From: Bacillus sp. ISL-45
GTDB taxonomy: Bacteria > Bacillota > Bacilli > Bacillales > Cytobacillaceae
NCBI RefSeq assembly: GCF_018613195.1
Contig: NZ_JAGGQQ010000023.1
Span: 1-64,000 of the forward strand
Length of the DNA: 64,000 nucleotides
Direction of reading: 5' to 3'
A program made the translations under genes and the position numbers. Below the pieces are notes generated by a model. The model was not told the origin of the DNA. It worked only from the letters and a program-made list of their open reading frames with translations, and did no database searches. Below, in pieces: positions 1 to 8,051 of the stretch (position 1 is the stretch's first letter; each line of letters begins with the position of its first letter).

Positions 1-36
1 CGTTCGTCCTGAGCCAGGATCAAACTCTCCAAAAAA
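1..36 (-). rRNA. rrs: 16S ribosomal RNA, 5' end only (partial)
   Basis: The reverse complement of the first 30 bases is the universal 16S 5' region (GAGAGTTTGATCCTGGCTCA, then GGACGAACG). The gene therefore runs off the left edge of the window. The exact 5' end is placed where conservation stops, around position 36. Upstream on the minus strand lies the usual rrn leader, including a boxA-like TTGTTCTTTGAAAAC segment near 131-145 that normally acts in antitermination and processing. Confidence 0.97.
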
Positions 37-177
37 GAGTTATGAGTTAGCTCATAAGTTAAAACGTTGGCTCATGTTCTTATAGAAGAAACATGATCAT
101 TTATTGTTTGTTGACGCTTGTTTGTTTAGTTTTCAAAGAACAATTTCGTTGCCTCGCCGCTCATAAGCGACTTTTAT

Positions 178-206
178 AATATAACATGTGACCGTTTAAG
201 TGTCAA
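178..206 (-). promoter_or_regulatory. rrn promoter P2
   Basis: On the minus strand a perfect -35 TTGACA (201-206) and a -10 TATATT (178-183) are separated by 17 bp. It is the promoter proximal to the 16S gene and has the vegetative sigma-A form. Confidence 0.85.
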
Positions 207-273
207 CCACATTTTTTATTATTTTTACCGCCGAATCACCGTGTTACCGAGTAGCTCAGCAGCGACGTTTATT

Positions 274-302
274 AATATAACAGGATAATTTATTTCCGTC
301 AA
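274..302 (-). promoter_or_regulatory. rrn promoter P1
   Basis: A second sigma-A promoter, with -35 TTGACG (297-302) and -10 TATATT (274-279) at 17 bp spacing, lies about 96 bp upstream of P2. Tandem promoters are normal for Bacillus rrn operons. Confidence 0.8.
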
Positions 303-333
303 CAAATATTACGAAAAAAGTTTTCTCGCTTGT

Positions 334-564
334 TTATTGACCTTTATACATACTTTTCTTTGCTGGCATATACTTAAGACACTCTTTTGGTGATGCTACT
401 CTTTTAAAAAGAGAAAACAAAATTTGATATCTTTCTTTCATGGATCTCTTCACTACATGATCAATACGATCATCTTTCAGATCGAATAGGATTTCATCCA
501 TCTCCCTTTTTATTAAATACTCTAGCTCCTTCAGTTCCTTCTCATTAATCAGAACACCAAGCAT
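334..564 (-). CDS. conserved small hypothetical protein (76 aa)
   Basis: This is a small, soluble, charged protein, mostly predicted helix, rich in Lys, Glu and Leu (for example KELKELEYLIKREMDEIL). I recall similar unnamed proteins in Bacillaceae but know no function. The open frame extends six codons further upstream. However, the ATG at 564 has AGGAG seven bases before it while the ATG at 582 has no ribosome binding site, so the start is placed at 564. It lies between the rrn promoters and pdaB and is transcribed toward the rRNA operon. No terminator is visible after it, so read-through into rrn is possible. Confidence 0.6.
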   Translation of the reverse strand: MLGVLINEKELKELEYLIKREMDEILFDLKDDRIDHVVKRSMKERYQILFSLFKRVASPKECLKYMPAKKSMYKGQ

Positions 565-623
565 ACATACACTCCTGTTCATTTTTTACATAGTGGTTGT
601 AGTGTTGTCTTTTTCGCATATTT

Positions 624-653
624 TTATAATCTGATTTTTTATTATCATATCTT
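624..653 (+). promoter_or_regulatory. possible sporulation (sigma-E-like) promoter of pdaB
   Basis: CATATCTT at 646-653 fits the CATANNNT -10 pattern of sigma-E. A weak TTATAAT -35 lies 15 bp upstream (624-630). pdaB homologues are expressed during sporulation, so this is plausible, but the -35 match is poor. Confidence 0.3.
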
Positions 654-709
654 TTTGAACTGAAGAATAAAAATTAGACAAGGAGTGCATTGGACGAGGT
701 GGTGAAAAA

Positions 710-1462
710 ATGAATTTCTTTTACGTAATGAATGCGAAGTCGATTAAAACAGCTTTTGTCATTGTAATTGCAGCCTTTTTTACAGCTTGGTTTTTTTACA
801 TGGAAAACATGGTGCAAATTCCTGCTTTTTCAGCAAAGGATGGTCCTAAGGCCATCTACAAAGGAGAAAAGGATTTAGCTTTGACCTTTAATATTGGCTG
901 GGGCGATGAAAAAGCGGCCCCGATCCTTGACGTCCTGAAGAAAGAAAAAGCAGGAGCCGTCACCTTCTTTTTATCGGGATCCTGGGCAGAAAGGCATCCA
1001 GACTTGGTGAACCGGATGGTGAAAGAAGGTTATGAAATTGGCATGCTGGGCTATGAGTATAAAGATTATACCGATCTTGAGGATGATAAAATCAGGCGTG
1101 ATATCCTAAAAGCCCAAGAGGCATTTAAAAAGCTTAATGTTAAGAACATTGCGCTGCTGCGGGCCCCTACCGGCCACTTTGACCAACGGACACTGAAAAT
1201 TGCCGAGCGCCTCGGTTATACTGTGGTCCACTGGAGTCTTGACACAAAGGATTGGACGAATCCTGGTACTGAGGTAATTGCCGCGAATGCTTCTACAGCA
1301 AAAAAGGGTGATATCCTGTTAATGCACGCATCTGATTCAGCTAAACAAACAGCGGAAGCACTGCCTCTGGTCTTAAAAGACATCAGGTCGAAAAATTTGA
1401 AGATGGTCACGGTTTCAGAATTGATCGCCAATGGTGACTCTAAATCAGCAGAAATAAAATAA
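710..1462 (+). CDS. pdaB: polysaccharide deacetylase-family sporulation protein PdaB
   Basis: This is the 250-residue PdaB (YbaN) family protein, needed in B. subtilis to keep spores viable late in sporulation. An N-terminal membrane anchor (about residues 12-30) precedes a NodB-like fold. The R-A-P-T-G motif (151-155) and the late L-M-H (204-206) are present. The usual metal-binding motif 1 reads TFNIGWGD (59-66), where true deacetylases have TFDDG. The HxxxH motif is replaced by GMLGYEY. Catalysis is therefore doubtful, and a structural or binding role is possible. The start at 710 is preceded by GAGGTGGTG. The gene is convergent with kbaA and shares a bidirectional terminator with it. Confidence 0.9.
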   Translation: MNFFYVMNAKSIKTAFVIVIAAFFTAWFFYMENMVQIPAFSAKDGPKAIYKGEKDLALTFNIGWGDEKAAPILDVLKKEKAGAVTFFLSGSWAERHPDLVNRMVKEGYEIGMLGYEYKDYTDLEDDKIRRDILKAQEAFKKLNVKNIALLRAPTGHFDQRTLKIAERLGYTVVHWSLDTKDWTNPGTEVIAANASTAKKGDILLMHASDSAKQTAEALPLVLKDIRSKNLKMVTVSELIANGDSKSAEIK

Positions 1463-1493
1463 CCGTCCAACTATGCGTTGGACGGCTTTTTTT
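1463..1493. terminator. bidirectional terminator between pdaB and kbaA
   Basis: CCGTCCAAC (1463-1471) pairs with GTTGGACGG (1477-1485) around a 5-nt loop, followed by a run of T on the plus strand and preceded by A-rich sequence. The kbaA stop codon sits inside the stem. Confidence 0.85.
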
Positions 1494-2148
1494 GTGCTTT
1501 TTTATTTGTTTTTGTCTTTGTCTTAGCCTTTTCTTCAAGGACTTTCCGTTCCTGGAGTGATCGTTGGTTAAGCTTATGCAGAACCAATAGCTGATAGGCA
1601 TTACATACTAATAATGGGAAAAGCATGAGATATAGCCAGCTATGCTCGTTCACTCGGAGGACCGGCACCCATTCAATCACTGTTACGACAACCATAAAAA
1701 ACAGTGCTGGGATGAAAGCCTCTTTATTTGTCTGCTTAACCTTCATAAACGACACAACCAGTCCCGCGATCAGTACGATCACCGCAAGTCCTAAATATGG
1801 AATGACACTCTCGCCGCTTTCCGCAAATGTGGCAAAACGCAGATATACAAGGTCAAACAATACAAAGGCAATCAACAGGACCTGTACTGGATTCCATAGG
1901 GATTTAAAAATTCCAAGGCCAAAGCGATGTACTGTCAAATATGCAAAGAAACCCATTTGGCTAAGAATGCTAAATATAAGACCAACGCCCATTAGCCATA
2001 CTAAAATTGAAAGGAATTCAAGAATGTTGAAATCACTTAACAGCTGCTGGAATTCACTCCAGCGGACAATAAAACCAACCACAGCAGTTGTCACCGCTCC
2101 AACAACCAGGGTGGTGAGAAATAAATGTACCCAATTACGGCTTGTCAC
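1471..2148 (-). CDS. kbaA: KinB-signalling pathway activation protein KbaA
   Basis: This is an integral membrane protein of about 225 residues with six or so hydrophobic segments and a basic, Lys-rich C-terminal tail. In B. subtilis KbaA activates the KinB histidine kinase branch of the sporulation phosphorelay. The open frame reaches a GTG at 2181 that lacks a ribosome binding site. The GTG at 2148 (giving MTSRNWVHLF) has GGGGG eight bases upstream and matches where the family normally begins, so it is chosen. Order and orientation (pdaB, kbaA, gerD, salA, cwlD) match B. subtilis. Confidence 0.85.
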   Translation of the reverse strand: MTSRNWVHLFLTTLVVGAVTTAVVGFIVRWSEFQQLLSDFNILEFLSILVWLMGVGLIFSILSQMGFFAYLTVHRFGLGIFKSLWNPVQVLLIAFVLFDLVYLRFATFAESGESVIPYLGLAVIVLIAGLVVSFMKVKQTNKEAFIPALFFMVVVTVIEWVPVLRVNEHSWLYLMLFPLLVCNAYQLLVLHKLNQRSLQERKVLEEKAKTKTKTNKKAQKKPSNA

Positions 2149-2296
2149 GATTTTTTCCCCCAAAACCAAATTAAACTTCACTATTTGATTGTACCAATGC
2201 GGATTTGAAAAATCTAGGTGTCGTTATTCGTGTATAACAATTTGTCATTTTACTCATCCTAAAATTAGGGCTGTCTATGTGAAAGGGGAATGGAAG

Positions 2297-2938
2297 ATGA
2301 AGAAAATCATGAAGGTTATACTCCCTGCTTCCTTTTTACTATTAGCTGCCGGCTGCGCTGCTCCAGCCGAGTCAGCAGGGGGGCAAGTCGATTATGAGGA
2401 AACAAAGAAGATGGTTGTCGATATCCTGAAGACTGACGATGGCAAAAAAGCAATTCAGGAAGTCATGGGTGACGATGGCATGAAGGAAAAGCTAATAATG
2501 GACCAGCCGGTCGTAATTGATACAGTCGAAAAAACAATGACATCCGAAAAAGGCATGGAGTTTTGGAAAAAATCCTTTGAAGATCCAAAATTCGCTGAGA
2601 GCGTTGCAAAAAGCATGAAGAAGGAAAATGAAAAGCTGTTAAAGGATCTTATGAAGGATCCAGAATATAAGGGCATGATGATTGAGGTAATGAAAGACCC
2701 CGAGCTTGAAAAGGAACTGACCACTTTGCTGAAAAGCAAAGAATACCGTGAGCATTTGCAAAAGGTCATGACCGAAACTTTTGAAAGCCCGTTATTCAAA
2801 GCGAAGCTTCAAGCATTGATTGTCAAAGCTGCTGAGGAAATGCCTACTCAAAAGTCTGAAGGTGGCTCCGAAGAAGGCGGCGGAGGTTCCGGAGGCGGTG
2901 GCGGCGGAGAATCAGGCGGAGGTTCTGGAGGTCAGTAA
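2297..2938 (+). CDS. gerD: spore germination lipoprotein GerD
   Basis: This 213-residue lipoprotein has an N-terminal Lys-rich signal and lipobox LAAGC, with the modified Cys at residue 20. The body is helical and Lys/Glu-rich. The tail is low-complexity Gly/Ser/Glu, which is typical of GerD. GerD resides on the inner spore membrane and clusters nutrient germinant receptors into the germinosome. The open frame extends 36 codons upstream without any hydrophobic or Shine-Dalgarno support. The ATG at 2297 has AAAGGGG eight bases before it and gives a clean lipoprotein signal. Confidence 0.93.
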   Translation: MKKIMKVILPASFLLLAAGCAAPAESAGGQVDYEETKKMVVDILKTDDGKKAIQEVMGDDGMKEKLIMDQPVVIDTVEKTMTSEKGMEFWKKSFEDPKFAESVAKSMKKENEKLLKDLMKDPEYKGMMIEVMKDPELEKELTTLLKSKEYREHLQKVMTETFESPLFKAKLQALIVKAAEEMPTQKSEGGSEEGGGGSGGGGGGESGGGSGGQ

Positions 2939-3000
2939 TGATTGTATTAGCGCATGTCATTTAATCAGCCCCGAGCTGGAAATTCCTTAATAATGTGAAT

Positions 3001-3034
3001 GAGCCTCTCCTGATCCAGGAGAGGCTCTCTGTTT
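3001..3034 (+). terminator. gerD terminator
   Basis: GAGCCTCTCCTG (3001-3012) pairs perfectly with CAGGAGAGGCTC (3016-3027), followed by the short T-rich stretch TCTGTTT. Confidence 0.75.
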
Positions 3035-3062
3035 ACTGGAAAGTATATAATTTTTCAACTTA

Positions 3063-3247
3063 GATTAGTGTCTAGCTCCAGCGCCTAGCCAGTTTTCATC
3101 CACGAGAATGCTTCCTCGAGTATCTTGCGAGAAGCGTTAGCTTTGAGCAGCTCGAGACGTTTCGGTCCGCCCGATGAAGCCAAAGAACGACTTCACCGGT
3201 CGGCCCTCCAACGCTTGTCAAAGCTGACCAAGGCGCTTGCGCTTTTC
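3063..3247 (-). repeat. Bacillaceae intergenic repeat directly after salA
   Basis: About 185 bp of GC-rich sequence begins immediately after the salA stop codon (minus strand: AAAAGCGCAAGCGCC). It contains GGTGAAGTCG...CTTCATCGGGCGG stem arms and ends in GGCGCTGGAGCTAGACA. I recognise this from memory as a multicopy intergenic element of Bacillaceae genomes. The outer GGCGC/GCGCC arms are inverted. There is no convincing ORF. Confidence 0.6.
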
Positions 3248-4303
3248 TTATTTTTCCAGCATTTGAACAACTTGCTGGGCAATATTCGTATAAATTGCAC
3301 CAATCTTATCGTCTTCCTGATAAATGGATGGTGCAAAGTCTTCTTCATTCCATGTTGGCTGCCCTAATGGCAGTTTGCCTAACAGCTGTGTATTTAGCTC
3401 GTCCGCCAATTTTTCGCCGCCGCCTTGTCCAAAGACATATTCTTTTTCCTCAGTCAGCTTGCTTTCAAAATAAGACATGTTTTCAATGACCCCAAGGATT
3501 TCATGTTCTGTACGAAGTGCCATCGCACCTGCACGTGCCGCGACAAATGCCGCTGTCGGGTGTGGTGTAGTAACGATGATTTCTTTACATGATGGCAGCA
3601 TGGTGTGCACGTCTAGAGCTACGTCCCCTGTACCTGGAGGCAAGTCCAATAGAAGGTAATCCAGCTCTCCCCATTCGACTTCATTAAAGAAGCTGTTCAG
3701 CATTTTACCTAGCATTGGTCCTCGCCAGATGATTGGTGCATTATCTTCCACAAAGAATCCCATAGAGATGACCTTAACTCCGTGTCTTTCAACAGGAATG
3801 ATTCGTTCACCTCTTACAACCGGCCGTTTCGTGATGCCCATCATATCAGGAACACTGAAACCATAGATGTCCGCATCCACAAGTCCGACTTTTTTGCCTA
3901 AACGCGCTAGTGAGACAGCAAGGTTCACGGATACCGTGGATTTCCCGACTCCGCCTTTACCGCTCGCAATCGCAATGAACGTTGTTTGGCTATTAGGAGA
4001 AAGCAGCCCTTCCTCTTCTTCAGGAGCGGCTGTTTGGAACTTCGAAAGGACTTCTGCAGGAAGTTCAGAGAAGCGCAGGCCTACAGATGCCGCTCCAGCG
4101 CTTTTTAAAATATTGACAATCTCCGTCTGCAGCTGCAGCTGTTCAGCTGTACCTGTTTTCGCAATAGCTATTTTAACGCTTACATGGTTCTTCTCTTCTT
4201 TAATCTTGATTTCTTCGATTGCATTTATCTCTTCGAGTGTTTTATGTAAAAATGGTTCCTTAAGGTCTTTTAAACTTTCTCGCACCTTAGCTTCAGTTAA
4301 CAT
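3248..4303 (-). CDS. salA: Mrp-family P-loop ATPase, SalA
   Basis: This is a 351-residue Mrp/NBP35-type ATPase. The N-terminal MIP18-like domain (about 4-75) is followed by a deviant Walker A, SGKGGVGKST (114-123), then the DLPPGTGD switch. The family carries or transfers iron-sulfur clusters. The B. subtilis orthologue SalA (YbaL) is also reported to affect extracellular protease expression by repressing scoC. The start is supported by GGAAGG upstream. The gene sits between gerD (convergent) and cwlD, as in B. subtilis. Confidence 0.92.
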   Translation of the reverse strand: MLTEAKVRESLKDLKEPFLHKTLEEINAIEEIKIKEEKNHVSVKIAIAKTGTAEQLQLQTEIVNILKSAGAASVGLRFSELPAEVLSKFQTAAPEEEEGLLSPNSQTTFIAIASGKGGVGKSTVSVNLAVSLARLGKKVGLVDADIYGFSVPDMMGITKRPVVRGERIIPVERHGVKVISMGFFVEDNAPIIWRGPMLGKMLNSFFNEVEWGELDYLLLDLPPGTGDVALDVHTMLPSCKEIIVTTPHPTAAFVAARAGAMALRTEHEILGVIENMSYFESKLTEEKEYVFGQGGGEKLADELNTQLLGKLPLGQPTWNEEDFAPSIYQEDDKIGAIYTNIAQQVVQMLEK

Positions 4304-4451
4304 AATGACACCTTCCTCTGTAAAAATTTATCTCCAAGGACAGTATAACATATTGATAAAATTCCTAAGTGTTAAACCTATCACACATTTCTGAAAGATA
4401 TTATTACCAATCGGGTAACTTTTGATGGCCTCTTACATCATATAAAATGCA

Positions 4452-4496
4452 AAAAAACCATAAAGAAAAGAAGGATCCATGACCCTTCTTTATTTT
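4452..4496 (-). terminator. cwlD terminator
   Basis: On the minus strand AGAAGG and CCTTCT form a short stem that begins at the cwlD stop. A T-rich stretch ends in seven T residues. It is a moderate-quality intrinsic terminator. Confidence 0.5.
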
Positions 4497-5206
4497 TCCC
4501 AAAATTTCTGTTCATCTGTAAAATATCGGAGCATGCCGTCGTAAATGGAGGCAGCTACTTTTTCCTGATATGCTTCATCTCTCAGGTTTGCCGCTTCCTG
4601 CGGGTTGGATAAAAATCCGATCTCGACCAATACACCCGGTTTATTGGTATGCTTCAGCAGATAGATACTATTCGCTGCCTTTGCATCTCGATCTGTGTTT
4701 TCAAGATTCCGGCGTAATTCGTCCTGGATTAGTTTGGCTGCCCGTTTGTTTTCTTTGTAATTGGTGGAGTAGAATGTTTGCGCCCCTTTCCATTTTGATG
4801 ATGGGATCGCATTCAAATGGATCGTTGCAAAAAAGTCGGCTTCTGATTCATTAATCAAATCCAGTCGCCTTTTTAAATCCTGGACCTTTCGCTTACTGTA
4901 GCCTTTGAGTCCTTTATCCGCGAGGTCGACATCTGTCTCGCGCGTCATTATGACGAGTGCCCCCTGCTGCTGGAGGTAATCCCGCAATTTCAGGGAAACA
5001 TTAAGCGCGATATCTTTTTCAAAGGGTTCTTCTTCTCCTGCTCCAGGATCAACCCCTCCATGCCCGGGGTCCAAATAAATAATTTTTCCTGACAGTGGCA
5101 GGTTCCACGATTCCCAGGAATCATTTTCGGTAAAATCATACTGCAATATAAGGAAGAGCACGGCGAGGCCGGCTGCAAATATTACGATTTTGAGTTTTTT
5201 CAGCAT
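4490..5206 (-). CDS. cwlD: N-acetylmuramoyl-L-alanine amidase CwlD
   Basis: This is an Amidase_3 family zinc amidase of 238 residues, with an N-terminal hydrophobic anchor (about 6-22) and then the catalytic domain. The expected zinc and catalytic residues are visible: H49 in LDPGHGG, E63 in PFEKDIALN, H130 in TIHLNA and E195 in VEIGFLS. During sporulation CwlD works with the deacetylase PdaA to make muramic-delta-lactam in spore cortex, the mark read by germination lytic enzymes. The start at 5206 gives the usual short membrane anchor. Confidence 0.93.
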   Translation of the reverse strand: MLKKLKIVIFAAGLAVLFLILQYDFTENDSWESWNLPLSGKIIYLDPGHGGVDPGAGEEEPFEKDIALNVSLKLRDYLQQQGALVIMTRETDVDLADKGLKGYSKRKVQDLKRRLDLINESEADFFATIHLNAIPSSKWKGAQTFYSTNYKENKRAAKLIQDELRRNLENTDRDAKAANSIYLLKHTNKPGVLVEIGFLSNPQEAANLRDEAYQEKVAASIYDGMLRYFTDEQKFWEK

Positions 5207-5283
5207 GTTCTAAACCATCCTTCCCAGCTAGTCCCTGATAGTTTAACTATATGGGACAGGTCGACGATTTAGAACTATTGCTG

Positions 5284-5727
5284 TTAGTGCAATCTGAGCT
5301 TATATTTCTTTTCACCCTTCATGAATCCTTCTCGCCACCAGCTGTCGACATACTGTTCGCACAAATAATATAGCTCCTCTGAACCGACTCCTTCTTCACC
5401 CTTCCCCCAGAAAAGGAAAAAATTATATAAGGTGTCAATCAAATGACGCTCTTCTTTTTCACAGCGAGGTTTGACTGCCTCTATTGGTTCACCGAAATAT
5501 CCAAATCGGCTGAATTTGGCGCCAAGTAAATAGGCTTCTATCGCTACATCATAACAAGCTTCTTCGATTCCTGAATTCATGATCAGGTTCGAGGTCAGCC
5601 TTGATGAGCCAAAATATTGTTTCACCCTGCCCTGCAGGATGTTGATGGATAATTCACGGAGCATCGCTCGCTCATATTTCACTTGTTTTTGTTTTCTTTT
5701 ATCTACAAATGTCGTTACGACGTTCAA
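5284..5727 (-). CDS. ybaK: YbaK family protein (DUF2521)
   Basis: This 147-residue soluble protein matches the Bacillus YbaK family, whose role is unknown. It has conserved aromatic and charged patches (FLFWGKGEEG, DSWWREGFMKGE) and no signal or membrane segment. The start is a TTG at 5727 with AAGGGGTGA at good spacing. In B. subtilis ybaK also precedes cwlD. Here the upstream neighbour expected from B. subtilis is replaced by the divergent accessory region that begins with ispA. Confidence 0.8.
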   Translation of the reverse strand: MNVVTTFVDKRKQKQVKYERAMLRELSINILQGRVKQYFGSSRLTSNLIMNSGIEEACYDVAIEAYLLGAKFSRFGYFGEPIEAVKPRCEKEERHLIDTLYNFFLFWGKGEEGVGSEELYYLCEQYVDSWWREGFMKGEKKYKLRLH

Positions 5728-5923
5728 AGTATTCTCACCCCTTAGGAAGTAGTGTTCAACCTGTTAAAGGGTGTAATGCAATATCGACGGACGATTCCTT
5801 TTCCAGTTTTCTCAGACGTTTACTGAATAAGATCTCGGCATTCCCGTTAGGTTGAAATACCCAATTATGGTTATTTATTTCTAGCCAATACCCTACTATC
5901 GGTCCTTTTTATTAATAGTCAGA

Positions 5924-5938
5924 ATTGTTAGACTTATT
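5924..5938. promoter_or_regulatory. weak CodY-like box upstream of ispA
   Basis: AATAGTCAGAATTGT matches 10 of 15 positions of the CodY consensus AATTTTCWGAAAATT. I recall that intracellular protease genes of Bacillus can be under CodY control, so the site is worth noting, but three or more mismatches is common by chance. Confidence 0.25.
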
Positions 5939-5984
5939 AAAACAACTAGAACTCGCTTCAATTTAATCTCTAGGAGGGAAAGAA

Positions 5985-6950
5985 ATGGAGCAAGGTGTTC
6001 GCGTTATTCCTTATACCGTAATTGAAGAAGCGGAGGAAATCAAAGAGGTGCCAAAAGGTGTTGAGCTAATACAGGCACCCAGGGTTTGGAATGAAACAAA
6101 AGGAAAGGGAATGAAGGTTGCTGTATTGGATACTGGCTGTGAAACAACACACCCTGATTTAAAGGACCGAATCATTGGCGGAAGGAATTTTACAGATGAT
6201 GACCGCGGCAATCCTGATCTTTATACTGACTATAATGGCCATGGTACACATGTGGCAGGGACGATTGCCGCACAGGAAAATGAGGCAGGGGTCATCGGCG
6301 TTGCACCTGAGGCTGGTCTGTTGATTGTAAAAGTGTTGAACAAGGCCGGTTCTGGCAAATATGAATGGATTATTAATGGAATTCATTATGCCATTGAGCA
6401 GGAAGCGGATATTATCTCGATGTCACTTGGCGGGCCAGCTGACGTTCCCGAATTGCATGAGGCGATTCAAGCCGCTGTTAAGAAAAATATCCTTGTAGTC
6501 TGTGCCGCTGGCAATGAAGGGGATGGCGATGATTCTACCAATGAATTTGCTTACCCTGGTGCTTATAACGAAGTCATCAGTGTCGGAGCCGTGAACCTTG
6601 AAAGAGGGTCATCCGAGTTTACTAACTCTCATAATGAAATTGATGTCGTTGCTCCGGGTGAGCGCATCACTTCCACCTACCTGAATGGAAAGTATGCGAC
6701 CTTGAGCGGAACTTCGATGGCTGCTCCTCACGTATCCGGTGCGCTGGCATTGATCAAGACTTATGCAAAAGCCCACTTTGAGCGGGAGCTGACAGAGCCC
6801 GAATTGTATGGGCAACTGGTCAAGCGGACGGTGCCGCTCGGAAATTCACCAAAGCTCGAAGGCAATGGGCTCGTTTACCTGACAGTGCCGGAGCATCTGG
6901 CGGAAATCTTCGACCAGAGCTTCAAAACGATGGTCATGGATGCAATATGA
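5985..6950 (+). CDS. ispA: intracellular subtilisin-type serine protease IspA
   Basis: This is a 321-residue S8 family protease without a signal peptide, so it acts in the cytoplasm. The catalytic triad is D49 (LDTGC), H86 (NGHGTH) and S244 (GTSMAAP), with oxyanion N177 in AAGNEGD. The N-terminal stretch VIPY (7-10) matches the LIPY/F-type inhibitory extension of intracellular subtilisins, followed by the EVPKG region where maturation cleavage would fall. A strong ribosome binding site (AGGAGGG) precedes the start. The stop codon overlaps the start of the following nuclease gene by ATGA, so the two are translationally coupled. In the family this is the main stationary-phase intracellular protease. 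Confidence 0.95.
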   Translation: MEQGVRVIPYTVIEEAEEIKEVPKGVELIQAPRVWNETKGKGMKVAVLDTGCETTHPDLKDRIIGGRNFTDDDRGNPDLYTDYNGHGTHVAGTIAAQENEAGVIGVAPEAGLLIVKVLNKAGSGKYEWIINGIHYAIEQEADIISMSLGGPADVPELHEAIQAAVKKNILVVCAAGNEGDGDDSTNEFAYPGAYNEVISVGAVNLERGSSEFTNSHNEIDVVAPGERITSTYLNGKYATLSGTSMAAPHVSGALALIKTYAKAHFERELTEPELYGQLVKRTVPLGNSPKLEGNGLVYLTVPEHLAEIFDQSFKTMVMDAI

Positions 6951-7720
6951 TCCTTTCAGCCAGTGAGGCGTACATTCGTAACATCGAGAATAAAACGTAT
7001 TATGATGCAGAGCTGGATGCTCGAGTTCGCAATGAGTACTATTGCGATACTGCTTTTACAGCAGAAGAGCTCCATTCTCTGCTGGTCCGGACACATTCCT
7101 CTCATTTAAAGTATTCACCGCATGAATACGTTTATCCATGGGTGGACTTGCAGGAGAACCTTCAGCTGAAGAGCCTGTATTCCGGGCAGGACCTGGATCC
7201 TGTTGAGGTGATCGAGGAGGATTTGCGGCTCATGGAGACTCTCAAGCAAGGAGGCTTTACAGCCAGTACTGAGATTCATTTTAATACTGAACACGTTGTT
7301 CCTCAATCATGGTTTGATGGTGAAGAGCCAATGCGGGGCGACCTCCATCACTTGTTTGCCTGCGAGCCGGCATGCAACAGCATGAGAAGCAATTATCCCT
7401 ATCATGATTTTCAAAGCTATGAGCCTGAAATGAAAGTCCGGGGAATTCGGTCAGGCTGTGGAATGGCAAAGGATGAAAAGTTCGAGCCCGAATATGGAAA
7501 AGGAATTGCTTCAAGGGCTGTCTTCTATTTCATTATAAGGTACATGAAGGTTTTAGATATCAGGGAGCAAATCGACCTAGGGCTTTTACTTCGTTGGCAT
7601 CTCGATCATCCAGTTACTATATATGAAAAACATCGAAATGTAGCAATACAGGAGCTGCAGGGGAACCGCAACCCCTTTATTGATTTTCCGGAACAAGCCG
7701 AATCAATGCTCGGAGTATAA
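6947..7720 (+). CDS. endonuclease I-family nuclease, apparently cytoplasmic
   Basis: This 257-residue protein carries the endonuclease I (His-Me finger, EndA/Bsn type) core: NTEHVVPQSWF (113-123, with His116 the likely general base), then RGDLHHLFACEPACNS and R147 in MRSNYPY. Family members usually cut DNA or RNA non-specifically and are secreted. This one has no signal peptide or membrane segment. Its ATG overlaps the ispA stop (ATGA), so protease and nuclease are made together. A role in stationary-phase or mother-cell turnover of macromolecules is my inference. The gene is followed by a strong terminator. Confidence 0.85.
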   Translation: MILSASEAYIRNIENKTYYDAELDARVRNEYYCDTAFTAEELHSLLVRTHSSHLKYSPHEYVYPWVDLQENLQLKSLYSGQDLDPVEVIEEDLRLMETLKQGGFTASTEIHFNTEHVVPQSWFDGEEPMRGDLHHLFACEPACNSMRSNYPYHDFQSYEPEMKVRGIRSGCGMAKDEKFEPEYGKGIASRAVFYFIIRYMKVLDIREQIDLGLLLRWHLDHPVTIYEKHRNVAIQELQGNRNPFIDFPEQAESMLGV

Positions 7721-7725
7721 GTGTT

Positions 7726-7754
7726 AACCGCCTTAATTCTAAGGCGGTTTTTTA
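7726..7754 (+). terminator. terminator of ispA-nuclease operon
   Basis: AACCGCCTTA pairs with TAAGGCGGTT around a 4-nt loop (stem 7726-7749), continuing into TTTTTTATTT. Confidence 0.92.
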
Positions 7755-7868
7755 TTTAGTTTTAAACAATCAGTGGACGGCTCTTTCTCTTGCCTATCTC
7801 CTTCACCATGGATGTCGCCTCTCATTCGCCGTGTGACACCCTTAATTACTCACATTTTAATAAACCAA

Positions 7869-8051
7869 GGCTCTTTTCTCAAACTTTGTTGCAATTGACT
7901 ACAAAATAGGGTTGAATGACCAAATTTTTCTTCGAAAAGTTGACTCTTTTATGAGAAAAGAGCATGCAAATTTAATACCGACCTGCAAATGGCTTTATAT
8001 TACGTTAAAATCGGCTTTAGGATTTTAACAATAATCTTTACGAAAACTGCC
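7869..8051 (+). mobile_element. MITE-like element, copy A (183 bp)
   Basis: The element starts GGCTCTTTTCTC and ends GAAAACTGCC, which gives imperfect terminal inverted repeats (GGCTCTTTTC / GGCAGTTTTC). It is flanked by a perfect 8-bp direct repeat TAAACCAA (7861-7868 and 8052-8059), the signature of a target-site duplication. Internally GCTCTTTTCTC is repeated inverted as GAGAAAAGAGC, and GTTAAAATC/GATTTTAAC forms a hairpin near the right end. It contains no ORF. A second copy lies inverted at 61385-61566. The rest of the 7755-8160 gap shows no gene. Confidence 0.85.

Noticed and set aside
3125-3367. ORFs over the salA 3' repeat
   Set aside because: They lie in a repeat element and antisense to salA, without ribosome binding sites.
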